Origin: Mesorhizobium sp. M2D.F.Ca.ET.226.01.1.1
GTDB taxonomy: Bacteria > Pseudomonadota > Alphaproteobacteria > Rhizobiales > Rhizobiaceae
Assembly (NCBI RefSeq): GCF_004022705.2
Contig: NZ_RZOY02000003.1
Span: 310,001 to 374,000, forward strand
Reading direction: 5' to 3'
DNA: 64,000 nucleotides
Both the position numbers and the translations under genes were made by a program. How positions within the stretch are numbered: position 1 is the stretch's first letter; the number at the start of each line of letters is the position of its first letter. The notes beneath the pieces are model-generated. The model worked only from the letters and a program-made list of their open reading frames with translations, was not told the DNA's origin and made no database searches. Below, piece after piece: positions 17,633 through 31,394 of this stretch.

Positions 17633-18655
17633 TTAAGCTGCACCGATACGCAGCAGATCGTGGAAGTGAACCACGCCCACCGGCATTTTGTTTTTGATCA
17701 CGACCAGCGCGCCGATATTGTGCTCGTTGAGCATGGCGATCGCGGTGCCCGCGAGCGTCTGCGGATCGATCGTCTTGGGCGTGCGGGTCATGACCTCGTC
17801 GACGGTGACGTCGGCCAGGTTGCGGTGCAGATTGCGCGCGACGTCGCCATCGGTGACGATCCCGACCAGTTTGCCGCCGGCATCGACGATGCAGACGCAA
17901 CCGACTTTCTTCTGCGACAGCGTCATCACCGCTTCCGGCATCTTGGTGCCGAGCAGGGCCAGCGGAATCTGGTCGCCAATCCGCATGATCTCCGAGACCA
18001 GTGTCAGATTGGCGCCGAGCTGCCCACCCGGGTGCAGAGTCCGGAAGTGATCGGGCGTGAAACCGCGCGCCTCGAGCAGGGCGATCGCCAGCGCATCCCC
18101 CATGACCAGTTGCAGAAGCGTCGACGTCGTCGGTGCCAGCCCGTGTGGACAGGCTTCCGGCACGATCGGCAGCAGCAAGACAACGTCCGCCGCTCGCGCC
18201 AGTGCAGAGTTCTCCCCGGAAGTGATGGCGATCAGCGGGATCGAGAACCGCCTCGAATAGGCGACGATACCCATCAGTTCCTTGGTCTCGCCCGACCACG
18301 ACATGGCGATGATGGCGTCGTCCTTGGCGATCATGCCGAGATCGCCGTGATTGGCCTCCGCCGAATGGACGAAGAAGGCGGGCGTTCCGGTCGAGGCAAG
18401 CGTCGCGGCAATCTTGGAGCCGATATGGCCGCTCTTGCCGACGCCGGTGACGATGACGCGGCCTTCGATATGGGAAATCAGGTCGATGGCACGGGCGAAC
18501 GGCTCGGCCAGCCCGTCCGCGAGCGCAGCGCCAAGCGCCGCGACACCGGCCTGCTCCGTCGCTACCGTTCTCAGCGCCGATTCGATCGCAGCCTGCCTGT
18601 CCGGCTGCCTTCTTTCTGGGGACCCCGCATGCATGGCAGAAGCCATTAGCGCCAT
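17633..18655 (-). CDS. kdsD: Arabinose-5-phosphate isomerase (KpsF/GutQ/KdsD family)
   Basis: 340 aa. The SIS domain ~45-190 (GVGKSGHIGSKIAATLASTGTPAFFVH, SAEANHGDLG, MSWSGETKEL) is followed by two CBS domains (~210-335: AVMTLSQKKVGCVCIVDAGGKLVGIVTDGD and TPKTIDPQTLAGTAIAMLNEHNIGALVVI, in parts). It interconverts ribulose-5-phosphate and arabinose-5-phosphate, the first step of Kdo for lipopolysaccharide. The N-terminal ~20 residues are not conserved; a start at a later Met or Val is possible. It converges on the nfeD gene with a 49-bp gap that holds no clear terminator. Confidence 0.92.
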   Translation of the reverse strand: MALMASAMHAGSPERRQPDRQAAIESALRTVATEQAGVAALGAALADGLAEPFARAIDLISHIEGRVIVTGVGKSGHIGSKIAATLASTGTPAFFVHSAEANHGDLGMIAKDDAIIAMSWSGETKELMGIVAYSRRFSIPLIAITSGENSALARAADVVLLLPIVPEACPHGLAPTTSTLLQLVMGDALAIALLEARGFTPDHFRTLHPGGQLGANLTLVSEIMRIGDQIPLALLGTKMPEAVMTLSQKKVGCVCIVDAGGKLVGIVTDGDVARNLHRNLADVTVDEVMTRTPKTIDPQTLAGTAIAMLNEHNIGALVVIKNKMPVGVVHFHDLLRIGAA

Positions 18656-18719
18656 GTCGCCCGCCTGTCCAACGGAATTGCCGGTTGCGCTCGTTTGCGG
18701 GCAGCACGGGCAGTCTGTC

Positions 18720-18738
18720 TCAACCCTCCGTTAACCAT
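18720..18738 (+). promoter_or_regulatory. Candidate CtrA box upstream of the beta-barrel gene
   Basis: TCAA-N7-TTAACCAT, one mismatch from TTAA-N7-TTAA, lies in the 130-bp gap between the divergent kdsD and beta-barrel genes, ~50 bp before the latter. Motif match only. Confidence 0.3.
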
Positions 18739-18794
18739 CCGCATTTACGGTTCGGTAAGTATGGCGCAACCGCGCCGCGCAAGCAGTGGTGACG

Positions 18795-20603
18795 ATGTCC
18801 GGGGGCCAGCCTGAAACGAAAATAGGTCGAAGGGGCATCGCCGTTGCAGCACTGCTGTTGACGGCGAGCGCCATTGCAATGCTGCGCCCGGCGCCGGCAT
18901 TTTCCCAGGAAACCGAGCTGCGCGGCGAGGTTTCCGAATCGGCGATCCTCGCCGACCAGCAGCGCAAGGCGAGGCAGTTGCGGGCGCAAGGATCGCAGGG
19001 CCAGAATGCGCCCGCGGCCGTGGCCGCCCAGGACACGGCACCGACGACGTACCAGCCGGCAAGCCCCGGCGCCGTTCCGGATGACGACCAGGCGGCCACA
19101 GCCGACAGCATCTTCGACCAGCCGCAGGCGACCGACGCCTCCCCGGCCGACACGACGGCGCCGGCAAAGTCGCGCCGGCCTTCGACGGCGAAGCGGCGCG
19201 CTCAGGACGCCAAGGCTGGCACTCAGGACACCAAGGCCGGCACCAAGACCGCCGACAAGAAAAAGGCCAAGAAGAAGCCGGGCGCGGCGACGGACAGCAC
19301 GACCACGGCCGCGACCGCCGCCACCGGCAATCGGAACGACGACACCGCCACCGATGAGACGGATACCAATCGCCGCGCCGTCACCATCGATAGCGTCGAC
19401 AGGCAGAAGCTCGACCCGGGCCAGGAGCGCACCGGTTCGATCGATGGGCAAAAGGTCAAGCCCGAGGACGATCTGTTCGCCGCCCCCGGTGTCAGGATCG
19501 GCACCTTTCTGTTCCGCCCGACGCTCGAGCAGGGTTTCACCGCGACGTCCAATGCCGATGCCAGCAGCACCGGCAAATCCGCCGTCCTGTCCGAGACGGC
19601 GCTGCGTTTCACCGCGACTTCCGACTGGCGCGAGAATTCGGCCTTGATCACCGGTTACGGCCAGTTCCGCAACACTGTTTCGGGCCAAAAGATCAACGAC
19701 GCGCAGGGCCGCATCGAAGGCCAGCTCAATGTCGATCTCGACAACGAACTGCGCGCAATCGCCAAGCTAGGCTACGAGGCGGCGCCCGAATCGGCCTCTT
19801 CGCCGGACGCGATCGCTGGCGTCACCTCGCAGCCGTTGCGCCAGACCGTGGACGGCAGCCTCGGTCTCGAAAAGACTGTCGGCAAGATGCGTTACGCGCT
19901 GACCGGCGCTGTCTCGCATGATTTCTACGGGGACGCCGAGCTCTCCAACGGCACGACCGTGTCGCAGAAGGATCGCGACTCCACGCTCTACACGGCGACC
20001 TTGCGCACCGGCTATCAGATATCGCCGGCGCTGACGCCTTTCACAGAGGTCGAGGCCGGGCGGCGCATCTATGACTTGCGCGTCGACACCGATGGCTTCG
20101 AGCGATCCTCGACCAGGCTTGGCGCACGCGCCGGCCTCGAGCTCGACATGGGCGAGAAGCTGTCCGGCGAGTTTTCCGCCGGCTGGTTGCGCGAGGCCAT
20201 TGACGACAGCCGCCTTCCGGCCGTGGCGGGCCCGAGCATCAATGCGGATCTCAAATGGTCGCCCGAGCGCGGCACCACCATCGGGCTCACCGGAAAGACC
20301 AATGTCGAAACCACGACGACGGCGGGTCAGAGCGGCGACATCCTTTACTCCGGCCGACTGACCGGCGAGCGGCAGATCCGCGCCAATCTGACGGCGAATA
20401 CCGCGCTTGGCCTCGATTGGCGCGATTACACCGGCTCCGACGGCCACGACATGATCCTCAGCGCCGAAGCCGGCCTGACATGGTGGCTGAACCGCTATGC
20501 CGGCCTTACCACAAGGGTCAGGACGGAGAAGCTGACCAGCAACCTGCCCGGCCGCGACTACACCGCCAACAGCGTCTATCTTGGGCTGAAGGTTCAGCGG
20601 TGA
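18795..20603 (+). CDS. Outer-membrane beta-barrel protein (putative beta-barrel porin 2 type)
   Basis: ~602 aa. Signal peptide ~8-37 (IAVAALLLTASAIAMLRPAPAFSQ). Residues ~40-220 are a low-complexity Ala/Lys/Asp/Thr region with a basic cluster KTADKKKAKKKPG. Residues ~235-602 show alternating amphipathic strands ending in an aromatic-rich pattern (YTANSVYLGLKVQR), fitting the OMP_b-brl_2 family of rhizobial outer-membrane barrels. The long disordered N-terminal plug could reach through the peptidoglycan. ATG at 18795 chosen; two GTG codons (18786, 18789) just upstream are alternatives. Substrate unknown. It stands alone and converges on galU across a large palindrome. Confidence 0.8.
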   Translation: MSGGQPETKIGRRGIAVAALLLTASAIAMLRPAPAFSQETELRGEVSESAILADQQRKARQLRAQGSQGQNAPAAVAAQDTAPTTYQPASPGAVPDDDQAATADSIFDQPQATDASPADTTAPAKSRRPSTAKRRAQDAKAGTQDTKAGTKTADKKKAKKKPGAATDSTTTAATAATGNRNDDTATDETDTNRRAVTIDSVDRQKLDPGQERTGSIDGQKVKPEDDLFAAPGVRIGTFLFRPTLEQGFTATSNADASSTGKSAVLSETALRFTATSDWRENSALITGYGQFRNTVSGQKINDAQGRIEGQLNVDLDNELRAIAKLGYEAAPESASSPDAIAGVTSQPLRQTVDGSLGLEKTVGKMRYALTGAVSHDFYGDAELSNGTTVSQKDRDSTLYTATLRTGYQISPALTPFTEVEAGRRIYDLRVDTDGFERSSTRLGARAGLELDMGEKLSGEFSAGWLREAIDDSRLPAVAGPSINADLKWSPERGTTIGLTGKTNVETTTTAGQSGDILYSGRLTGERQIRANLTANTALGLDWRDYTGSDGHDMILSAEAGLTWWLNRYAGLTTRVRTEKLTSNLPGRDYTANSVYLGLKVQR

Positions 20604-20624
20604 TGATTAGTGGCAATGGCCCAG

Positions 20625-20766
20625 GCCTATGCCGAGATTCAGGTCAGGCCGAGACGAGAACGGTAGGTTCCGAGAACCGGAGCGGAGCGTACTCAAAGTA
20701 CGTGAGCACCGGAAGCGCAGGAACCTGCCGTTCGCAGACCGGCCTCACCTGAATATCGGCATAGGC
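20625..20766. repeat. 142-bp imperfect palindrome between convergent genes
   Basis: The outer arms GCCTATGCCGAGATTCAGGT and ACCTGAATATCGGCATAGGC pair with one mismatch over 20 bp. Inner arms GAACGGTAGGTTCC / GGAACCTGCCGTTC pair with one mismatch, and the centre AGCGTACTCAAAGTACGTGA gives a small hairpin. The right arm ends on the first base of the galU stop complement. It can act as a bidirectional terminator between the beta-barrel gene and galU. The inner block resembles recurrent intergenic elements I know from Mesorhizobium genomes. Confidence 0.85.
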
Positions 20767-21671
20767 TAGAACGCGGCGCCGCGGCGCTCCGCCGGCCGCA
20801 CCTCGTCCAGCAGCGTGCGGATGACGCCGGCCATGCTTCCATTCATGTCACTGCGCCACAGCGCGAAGGCGACATTGGCCTCGACGAACCCTTCCGGCGA
20901 GCCGCAGTCGAAGGTGCGTCCTTTGTAATGATAGCCGTAGAAAGGCTGCTGCTTCTCCAGCTTCAGCATCGCGTCGGTCAGCTGGATCTCGTTGCCGGCG
21001 CCGCGTTCCTGGCTTTCCAAGATGCCGAAGATTTCCGGCTGCAGGATATAGCGGCCGTTGATGAAGAGGTTCGAGGGCGCCGTGCCCTGCTTCGGCTTTT
21101 CCACCATGCTCGTGATGCGGAAGCCGTGATGGGTGTCCTCGCCGCGGCCGACGATGCCGTATTTATGCGCTTCGGCCGGGTCGCATTCCTGCACGGCGAT
21201 GATGTTGTTGCCGGTCTCGGCATAGAGTTCGACCATGTCCTTCATGCAGCTCTTTTCCGACTGCATGATCATGTCCGGCAAAAGCAGCGCGAAGGGTTCG
21301 TCGCCGACCAGCTCGCGGGCGCACCAGACGGCGTGGCCGAGACCCATCGGCACCTGCTGGCGTGTGAAGCTCGTCTGTCCCGGCGCCGGCTGCAGCCGCT
21401 GCAGTCGGGCGAGCTGGTCGTCCTTGCCGCGCTGGGCGAGCGTGTCATAGAGCTCGAACTGGACGTCGAAATGGTCCTCGATGACCGCCTTGTTGCGCCC
21501 GGTCACGAAGATGAAATGCTCGATGCCGGCCTCGCGCGCCTCATCGACCACATATTGGATGACCGGCCGGTCGACGACGGTCAGCATTTCCTTCGGAATG
21601 GCCTTGGTGGCCGGAAGAAACCGCGTGCCGAGGCCGGCGACCGGAAAAACTGCCTTGCGAACGCGCTTCAT
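20766..21671 (-). CDS. galU: UTP-glucose-1-phosphate uridylyltransferase
   Basis: 301 aa from the ATG at 21671, preceded by AGGGGTG. It makes UDP-glucose from UTP and glucose-1-phosphate for exopolysaccharide, LPS core and osmolytes. Motifs: the N-terminal nucleotide-binding loop [59 protein letters not shown] and [12 protein letters not shown] 22-residue upstream extension is open but lies before the conserved start. Single gene, divergent from the transglycosylase gene. Confidence 0.95.
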   Translation of the reverse strand: MKRVRKAVFPVAGLGTRFLPATKAIPKEMLTVVDRPVIQYVVDEAREAGIEHFIFVTGRNKAVIEDHFDVQFELYDTLAQRGKDDQLARLQRLQPAPGQTSFTRQQVPMGLGHAVWCARELVGDEPFALLLPDMIMQSEKSCMKDMVELYAETGNNIIAVQECDPAEAHKYGIVGRGEDTHHGFRITSMVEKPKQGTAPSNLFINGRYILQPEIFGILESQERGAGNEIQLTDAMLKLEKQQPFYGYHYKGRTFDCGSPEGFVEANVAFALWRSDMNGSMAGVIRTLLDEVRPAERRGAAF

Positions 21672-21734
21672 GCTGACACCCCTGCGTTTTCGGCCAATTA
21701 TCCGCTCGGCGATGTGCTCCGCAATCCCCCCGGA

Positions 21735-21785
21735 CATTTTCCCGGCGGATTCATTTTCACGCCGGAATCATTTTCGTGCCGGAAT
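21735..21785. repeat. Three tandem 17-bp repeats in the galU/transglycosylase intergenic region
   Basis: Three head-to-tail units of CATTTTCnYGCCGGAAT (the first is CATTTTCCCGGCGGATT) lie at 21735, 21752 and 21769, 64 bp upstream of the galU start and 144 bp upstream of the transglycosylase start. The regular spacing fits either a minisatellite or repeated regulator sites. Confidence 0.7.
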
Positions 21786-21928
21786 GTTGGACTACGAAAC
21801 CGGCGAATTGAATGTGAGAGCTAAAAGCGGCGACACCTCTTTTCGTTCCCCGCGGCACCTATGGTAAACTAAATACTAACCCGGTTCGGCGTTGAATGAT
21901 CCTTCCTGATTTGACGAAGGAGGAAATG

Positions 21929-23149
21929 ATGTCGGTTCGAAACACGGCCAGGCGCCTGACGGCCCTCGCAACGGCTGCCGGCCTCACGCTGGCCTTGCTG
22001 ATGCCCGCCGGACCCGCTTTCGCCGATGCCGGCTTTCGCCAGTGGGTTGCGGGCTTCCGCGCCACCGCCGTCGCGGGCGGCGTTTCGGGCGCTGTCTACG
22101 ATCAGGCTATGAGAGGCATCGAGCCCGACCCGGTCGTTCTTGAAAAGGCCCAAACGCAGCCGGAATTCACCGCGCCCGCCTGGGATTATTTCGACAATCG
22201 CGTGCATGACCAGTCGGTGGCCAACGGCCAGGCGATGGCGAAGAAGTGGAAGCCGTGGCTCGATCGAATCGAGGCGCGGTTCGGTGTCGACCGCAACATC
22301 CTTCTGGCCATCTGGTCGATGGAATCGAACTATGGCGAGACGCTCAAGCGCGACGACATCATGCGCAACGTCGTCCGTTCACTGGCGACGCTTGCCTATG
22401 GCGATCCGAAACGTTCGAAATACGCCCGCACCCAGTTGATCGCGGCCTTGAAGATCCTGCAGACCGGCGACATCGACGAGAGCCATCTGATGGGTTCCTG
22501 GGCCGGCGCGATGGGCCAGACGCAGTTCATCCCGACCAGCTATCAGCGTTATGCGGTCGACATGGACGGCAACGGCAAGCGCGACATCTGGAATTCTATC
22601 CCCGACGCGCTGGCGACCTCCGCCAACCTGCTCAAGAAAAACGGCTGGCAGGCCGGCAAGACCTGGGGCTATGAGGTCACCATCCCGGCCGGCAAACTTC
22701 CTGGCGGAGCCAAGACGATCGCCCAGTGGCAGGCGCTCGGCGTCGTCAGGGCCAGCGGCAAGCCGTTCAAGAACCTGACCGACAAGGCGACGCTGAAGGT
22801 GCCCGACGGCAGGGGCGGCCCGGCCTTCCTGATGATCAGGAACTTCTCGGTCATCAAGGCCTACAACAACGCCGACAAATACGCTTTGGCCGTCGGCCTT
22901 CTGGCCGATGAGATCGCCGGCGGCTCCGGCCTGGTGCAGGACTGGCAGCGGCCTTTCACCAAGCTTAGCTTCGAAGAGCGGCAGGAGTTGCAGAAGCGGC
23001 TTTCCGAGCACGGCTATTATGAGGGCAAGTTCGACGGCAAGATCGGCGATGGCTCGAAAGCCGCCATCATGGCCTATCAGGCCAAGGTCGGCTTGACCCA
23101 GGATGGCTATCCGAGCATGGAAGTGCTCAAATGGCTCCGCAAGCAGTAG
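21929..23149 (+). CDS. MltB-family lytic murein transglycosylase with peptidoglycan-binding domain
   Basis: 406 aa. Signal peptide 1-~32 (ALATAAGLTLALLMPAGPAFA). SLT_2 catalytic domain ~35-330 with the catalytic Glu in LAIWSMESNYGETL, followed by MGSWAGAMGQTQFIPTSY and DMDGNGKRDIWNS, the MltB signature. Peptidoglycan-binding helix bundle ~345-406 (LQKRLSEHGYYEGKFDGKIGDGSKAAIMAYQ, in parts). It cleaves the MurNAc-GlcNAc bond to give 1,6-anhydro products in the periplasm. The SD AAGGAGG lies 5-6 bases before the ATG at 21929; the ATG at 21926 is too close. Confidence 0.93.
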   Translation: MSVRNTARRLTALATAAGLTLALLMPAGPAFADAGFRQWVAGFRATAVAGGVSGAVYDQAMRGIEPDPVVLEKAQTQPEFTAPAWDYFDNRVHDQSVANGQAMAKKWKPWLDRIEARFGVDRNILLAIWSMESNYGETLKRDDIMRNVVRSLATLAYGDPKRSKYARTQLIAALKILQTGDIDESHLMGSWAGAMGQTQFIPTSYQRYAVDMDGNGKRDIWNSIPDALATSANLLKKNGWQAGKTWGYEVTIPAGKLPGGAKTIAQWQALGVVRASGKPFKNLTDKATLKVPDGRGGPAFLMIRNFSVIKAYNNADKYALAVGLLADEIAGGSGLVQDWQRPFTKLSFEERQELQKRLSEHGYYEGKFDGKIGDGSKAAIMAYQAKVGLTQDGYPSMEVLKWLRKQ

Positions 23150-23229
23150 AGCCAGCGGAAGCGCCGGGCATCCTATAACAGACGGCACGGATGCTGGAGC
23201 GGCTTCACACCTGTGCGTGGCCTTGAGCC

Positions 23230-24471
23230 ATGCGCCAAGGGATGGAGAGGTGTTTGGTTTCGGTCGCGCGTATCAGGCAGGGCATTCGCCGGGCGCCGAT
23301 CCTGATTCTCGCCCTTGCCGTGCTTGCCGTCACCGCCGCCGGAGCCTTCCACACTCCCGCATTCGCGCAGGAACAGAGCCATGGCTGGTCGCTGCGCGAC
23401 CTTCTGTTCCCGCGCCGCAGCGAACGCATCGAGCCGCCCTTCGAAGTCGAGAACCCGAGGCCGAAACCGAAGAAGAAAGCCAAACCGCGTCCGCCGGCGG
23501 AGCCGGAAACGCCGGTTGTCGAGAAGACGAACGACGCCCGCGTCGTGCTGGTGGTCGGCGATTTCCTGGCGGGCGGGCTCGCCGAAGGCCTGGACACCGC
23601 TTTTGCCGACAATCCCGCGGTCAGGATCGTCGCGCGCGCCAACGGTTCGTCCGGCTTCGTGCGCGACGACGTCTACAACTGGCCGGTCGAGATCAAGTCG
23701 CTGATCGAGACCGAGAAGCCGGCCGCCGTGATCGTCATGCTGGGCTCCAACGATCGGCAGCAGATGAAGGTCGGCGACGTGCGCGAGCAGCCGCGCTCGG
23801 AGAACTGGACCAAGGAATATGAGCGCCGCACCGAGGCGCTGGGCAAGGCCCTTGAGGACAGCAAAGTGCCGTTCCTGTGGGTCGGCATGCCGGCTTTCCG
23901 TGTGTCGAAGATGAACTCCGACATGCTTGCCTTCAACGACATCTATCACTCGGTCGCGCAAAGCCACGGCGGCGAGTTCGTCGATGTCTGGGACGGTTTC
24001 GTCGACGAGAGCGGCGCTTTCGTCACCTCCGGCCCCGACATCAACGGCCAGCCGGTGCGCCTGCGCTCCGACGACGGCATCAACGTCACCAAGGCCGGCA
24101 AGCGCAAGCTTGCCTTCTATACCGAAAAGCCGCTGGCCAAGATCCTCGGACTGGCGGCGCCCGGCAGCATCACCACCCTGTCGGCGCCGACGGGCGAGCC
24201 GGTCGAGGCGTCGAAGCCGTCCGCAGCGCCCGTCATCGTCGACCGCACCGCGCCGATGCTGCTCGGCGACCCGTCGCTCGACGGCGGCACGGAACTGCTT
24301 GGCGCAACCCAGCCGACCAGGGCCGATCCGAATCTACCCGGCGAAAAACTGATCGTCCAAGGCAAGGCGCCGGCGGCATCACCCGGCCGCGCCGACGATT
24401 TCACCTGGCCGCCGAAGCCACCGGCGACCGCCGCCGCTCAGCCGGGTACCGCCACGGGCGTCAATCAGTAG
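23230..24471 (+). CDS. DUF459 SGNH-fold secreted protein lacking the usual nucleophile
   Basis: 413 aa. An N-terminal signal or anchor (~18-45, PILILALAVLAVTAAGAF) is followed by a basic Pro-rich stretch (RPKPKKKAKPRPPAEPE), the DUF459/SGNH domain (~100-310) and a Pro/Ala tail. The block-I motif reads VVGDFLAGGLAEGL, with Phe where SGNH hydrolases carry the catalytic Ser (GDS). Block III GSND is kept (VMLGSNDRQ). The block-V D-x-x-H region reads SDDGINVTKAG, with Asn in place of His. As seen, it lacks both Ser and His, so a binding or scaffold role on the envelope is more likely than esterase activity. 80 bp after the transglycosylase gene, same strand. Confidence 0.85.
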   Translation: MRQGMERCLVSVARIRQGIRRAPILILALAVLAVTAAGAFHTPAFAQEQSHGWSLRDLLFPRRSERIEPPFEVENPRPKPKKKAKPRPPAEPETPVVEKTNDARVVLVVGDFLAGGLAEGLDTAFADNPAVRIVARANGSSGFVRDDVYNWPVEIKSLIETEKPAAVIVMLGSNDRQQMKVGDVREQPRSENWTKEYERRTEALGKALEDSKVPFLWVGMPAFRVSKMNSDMLAFNDIYHSVAQSHGGEFVDVWDGFVDESGAFVTSGPDINGQPVRLRSDDGINVTKAGKRKLAFYTEKPLAKILGLAAPGSITTLSAPTGEPVEASKPSAAPVIVDRTAPMLLGDPSLDGGTELLGATQPTRADPNLPGEKLIVQGKAPAASPGRADDFTWPPKPPATAAAQPGTATGVNQ

Positions 24472-24487
24472 GTTGGTCGCAACGAGA

Positions 24488-24511
24488 ACACCTGCGGCGA
24501 GCCGCAGGTGT
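24488..24511. terminator. Hairpin between convergent DUF459 and gltD genes
   Basis: A perfect 10-bp stem ACACCTGCGG / CCGCAGGTGT with CGAG loop lies in the 57-bp gap between two convergent genes. No long T-run follows on either side, so it is a likely but weak bidirectional terminator. Confidence 0.6.
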
Positions 24512-24528
24512 GGAATTTCCAAACGGTC

Positions 24529-25983
24529 TCAGCGCGGCAGCACCGTCGATCCCATCAACGCCTCGTCGATCGAGCGGGCCGCCTGGCGGCCCTCGCGGAT
24601 CGCCCATACCACCAGCGACTGCCCGCGGCGCACGTCGCCCGCGGCATAGAGCTTGTCGACGCTGGTCCGGTAGTCGCGGTCGTTCGCCGCGACATTGTTC
24701 GAGCGGCGGATGTCGGTGGCGACCTTGATCTTGCCGTCGAGCTCCTTCATCAGGCTGTCGCTCGCCGGTCCGGCAAAGCCGATGGCGATGAAGGCTAAGT
24801 CGGCGCGGATGACGAACTCGGTGCCGGCGATCGGCTTGCGCTTGTCGTCGACCTCGCAGCAGCGCACGCCGGTCAGCTGGCCATCCTCACCGATGAATTC
24901 GAGCGTCGCCACCTGGAATTCGCGCTCGGCGCCCTCGGCTTGCGAGGAGGACGTACGCATCTTGGTCGCCCAGTAGGGCCATACCGCGAGCTTGTCTTCC
25001 TTCTCGGGCGGCTGCGGGCGGATGTCGAGCTGCGTCACGCGCACCGCGCCCTGGCGAAACGCGGTGCCGATGCAGTCGGACGCGGTGTCGCCGCCGCCGA
25101 CCACGACGACATGCTGGCCACCGGCGATGATCGGGTGCGAGGGCCAGGCCACCGACTGGATCGGTTCGCCGCCGACGCGACGGTTCTGCTGCACCAGATA
25201 GGGCATGGCGTCATAGACGCCGCTGAGGTCACTGCCCGGGATGCCGGCCGGCCGCGGCGTTTCGGAGCCGCCGCAATAGAGCACGGCGTCGAATTCCTCG
25301 ATGAGATCGGCCACCTTCATGTCGACGCCGACATTGACGCCGCAATGGAAAGTGACGCCCTCGCCCTGCATCTGCTCGATGCGCCGGTCGATATAGTGCT
25401 TCTCGATCTTGAAGTCCGGAATGCCGTAGCGCATCAGCCCGCCCGGGCGGCTCTCGCGCTCATAGACATGCACGTCGTGGCCGGCGCGGCCGAGCTGCTG
25501 CGCCGCCGACATGCCGGCCGGGCCTGAACCGATGACGGCGACCCGCTTGCCGGTCTTCTTCTCCGGCGGATAAGGCCGGATATGGCCGGTCTCATAGGCC
25601 TTGTCGGCGATCGCCTGCTCGACCGTCTTGATGGCGACCGGTATGTCCTCGAGGTTCAGCGTGCAGGCTTCCTCGCAGGGCGCCGGGCAGATGCGGCCGG
25701 TGAACTCCGGGAAATTGTTGGTCGAATGCAGGTTGCGGATCGCGCTGCCCCAGTCGCCATTGTAGACGAGGTCGTTCCAGTCCGGGATCTGGTTGTGGAT
25801 TGGGCAGCCGGTCGGCCCGTGGCAGAACGGAATGCCGCAATCCATGCAGCGCGCGGCCTGTTTTTCGACCTCCTTGTCCGACATCGGCAGCGTGAATTCG
25901 CGGAAATGCCGGATGCGGTCGGAGGCCGGCTGGTACTTGTGCACCTGCCGGTCGATCTCGAGAAAGCCTGTTACCTTGCCCAT
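24529..25983 (-). CDS. gltD: Glutamate synthase (NADPH) small subunit
   Basis: 484 aa from the ATG at 25983. This FAD/NADPH subunit passes electrons to GltB for conversion of 2-oxoglutarate and glutamine to two glutamates. N-terminal 4Fe-4S cysteines: CMDCGIPFCHG..GCPIHNQIPDWNDL and CPAPCEEAC. FAD site: VAVIGSGPAGMSAAQQLGRAG. NADPH site: HVVVVGGGDTASDCIGTA. C-terminal YAAGDVRRGQSLVVWAI. It follows gltB on the minus strand with a 196-bp gap containing a rhizobial palindrome. An upstream start at 26025 would add 14 residues not seen in homologues. Confidence 0.96.
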   Translation of the reverse strand: MGKVTGFLEIDRQVHKYQPASDRIRHFREFTLPMSDKEVEKQAARCMDCGIPFCHGPTGCPIHNQIPDWNDLVYNGDWGSAIRNLHSTNNFPEFTGRICPAPCEEACTLNLEDIPVAIKTVEQAIADKAYETGHIRPYPPEKKTGKRVAVIGSGPAGMSAAQQLGRAGHDVHVYERESRPGGLMRYGIPDFKIEKHYIDRRIEQMQGEGVTFHCGVNVGVDMKVADLIEEFDAVLYCGGSETPRPAGIPGSDLSGVYDAMPYLVQQNRRVGGEPIQSVAWPSHPIIAGGQHVVVVGGGDTASDCIGTAFRQGAVRVTQLDIRPQPPEKEDKLAVWPYWATKMRTSSSQAEGAEREFQVATLEFIGEDGQLTGVRCCEVDDKRKPIAGTEFVIRADLAFIAIGFAGPASDSLMKELDGKIKVATDIRRSNNVAANDRDYRTSVDKLYAAGDVRRGQSLVVWAIREGRQAARSIDEALMGSTVLPR

Positions 25984-26068
25984 AGTCCAGTCCCTGCTGT
26001 CCGAAGGCACGCTTTTGTCGCGCACCCGTTAACCCCATAAGGCCGCCATGGCAACCGCACCTTGCTGG

Positions 26069-26115
26069 AGCATGACCTTCGCCGAAAACCGGTTCCCACT
26101 TTTCGGGGTCATGCT
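26069..26115. repeat. Rhizobial intergenic palindrome, GCATGA type
   Basis: AGCATGACC / GGTCATGCT arms enclose a GAAAACCGGTTCCCACTTTTC core. It sits between gltB and gltD. It shares its core with the copies at 34223, 37172 and 38720. Confidence 0.8.
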
Positions 26116-26179
26116 CTCGGGGTCAGGATTGTTGGTGAGGATGCCGGCCGGAAAGTCATCTCTCCGGCCTGCCCAACGC

Positions 26180-30916
<4,737 letters not shown>

Positions 30917-31394
30917 CGTCCTATCCTCCGTTCTCCACCTTGGCCCTGACTGTCTCAGGGCGCTGGTTTGCCTTGGGAAGCGCTATGCTTCCCCTTCATC
31001 CTGCTGCACGTCTCGCGAAATCCATCGAACCATACGGCTATACGCCCGGTTCGCATCCGGTATCGTACAGGCCAGAGCCGGGCCGTCTACCCGCCGCTCG
31101 CGACAATGGCCGGAATGGCATCGATGATACGCCAGTCCAGCCTGTTTTGTGCGACAAAATAAGACAGCACTACTGTCCTAAATTTTTTATGGCAGAAATC
31201 TGGCACCCGCACAAGACCGATTCACAAAAAACTTGCCGGCGTCGCGACACAAAATTTCGTGACAGCCGCAGGAAACGCAACCTTCAGTCCAAGCTTTTCA
31301 GGCAGCTCGGCTGGCTTTACTGCTTTGCCAAGGATTGGCCCTTGCGCTTCGCCAGCCGAAGCGGTCAAGTCCCGCCGCTTTTGCCAATCACGAC
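30917..31394. other. 478-bp divergent intergenic region with two adjacent dyads
   Basis: The region separates gltB (minus) from the threonine aldolase gene (plus). It contains a perfect 15-bp dyad TTTTGTGCGACAAAA (31145-31159) immediately followed by ATAAGACAG-N5-CTGTCCTAA (31159-31181), then TTTTTTAT. These look like regulator sites, ~230-260 bp from either start. I see no convincing ORF or RNA gene. Confidence 0.55.
31145..31181. promoter_or_regulatory. Paired dyads, candidate operator
   Basis: TTTTGT-GCG-ACAAAA is perfect. GACAG-N5-CTGTC with flanking ATAA/CTAA is near-perfect and abuts it. AT-rich flanks fit a promoter. The regulator is unknown. Confidence 0.4.
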
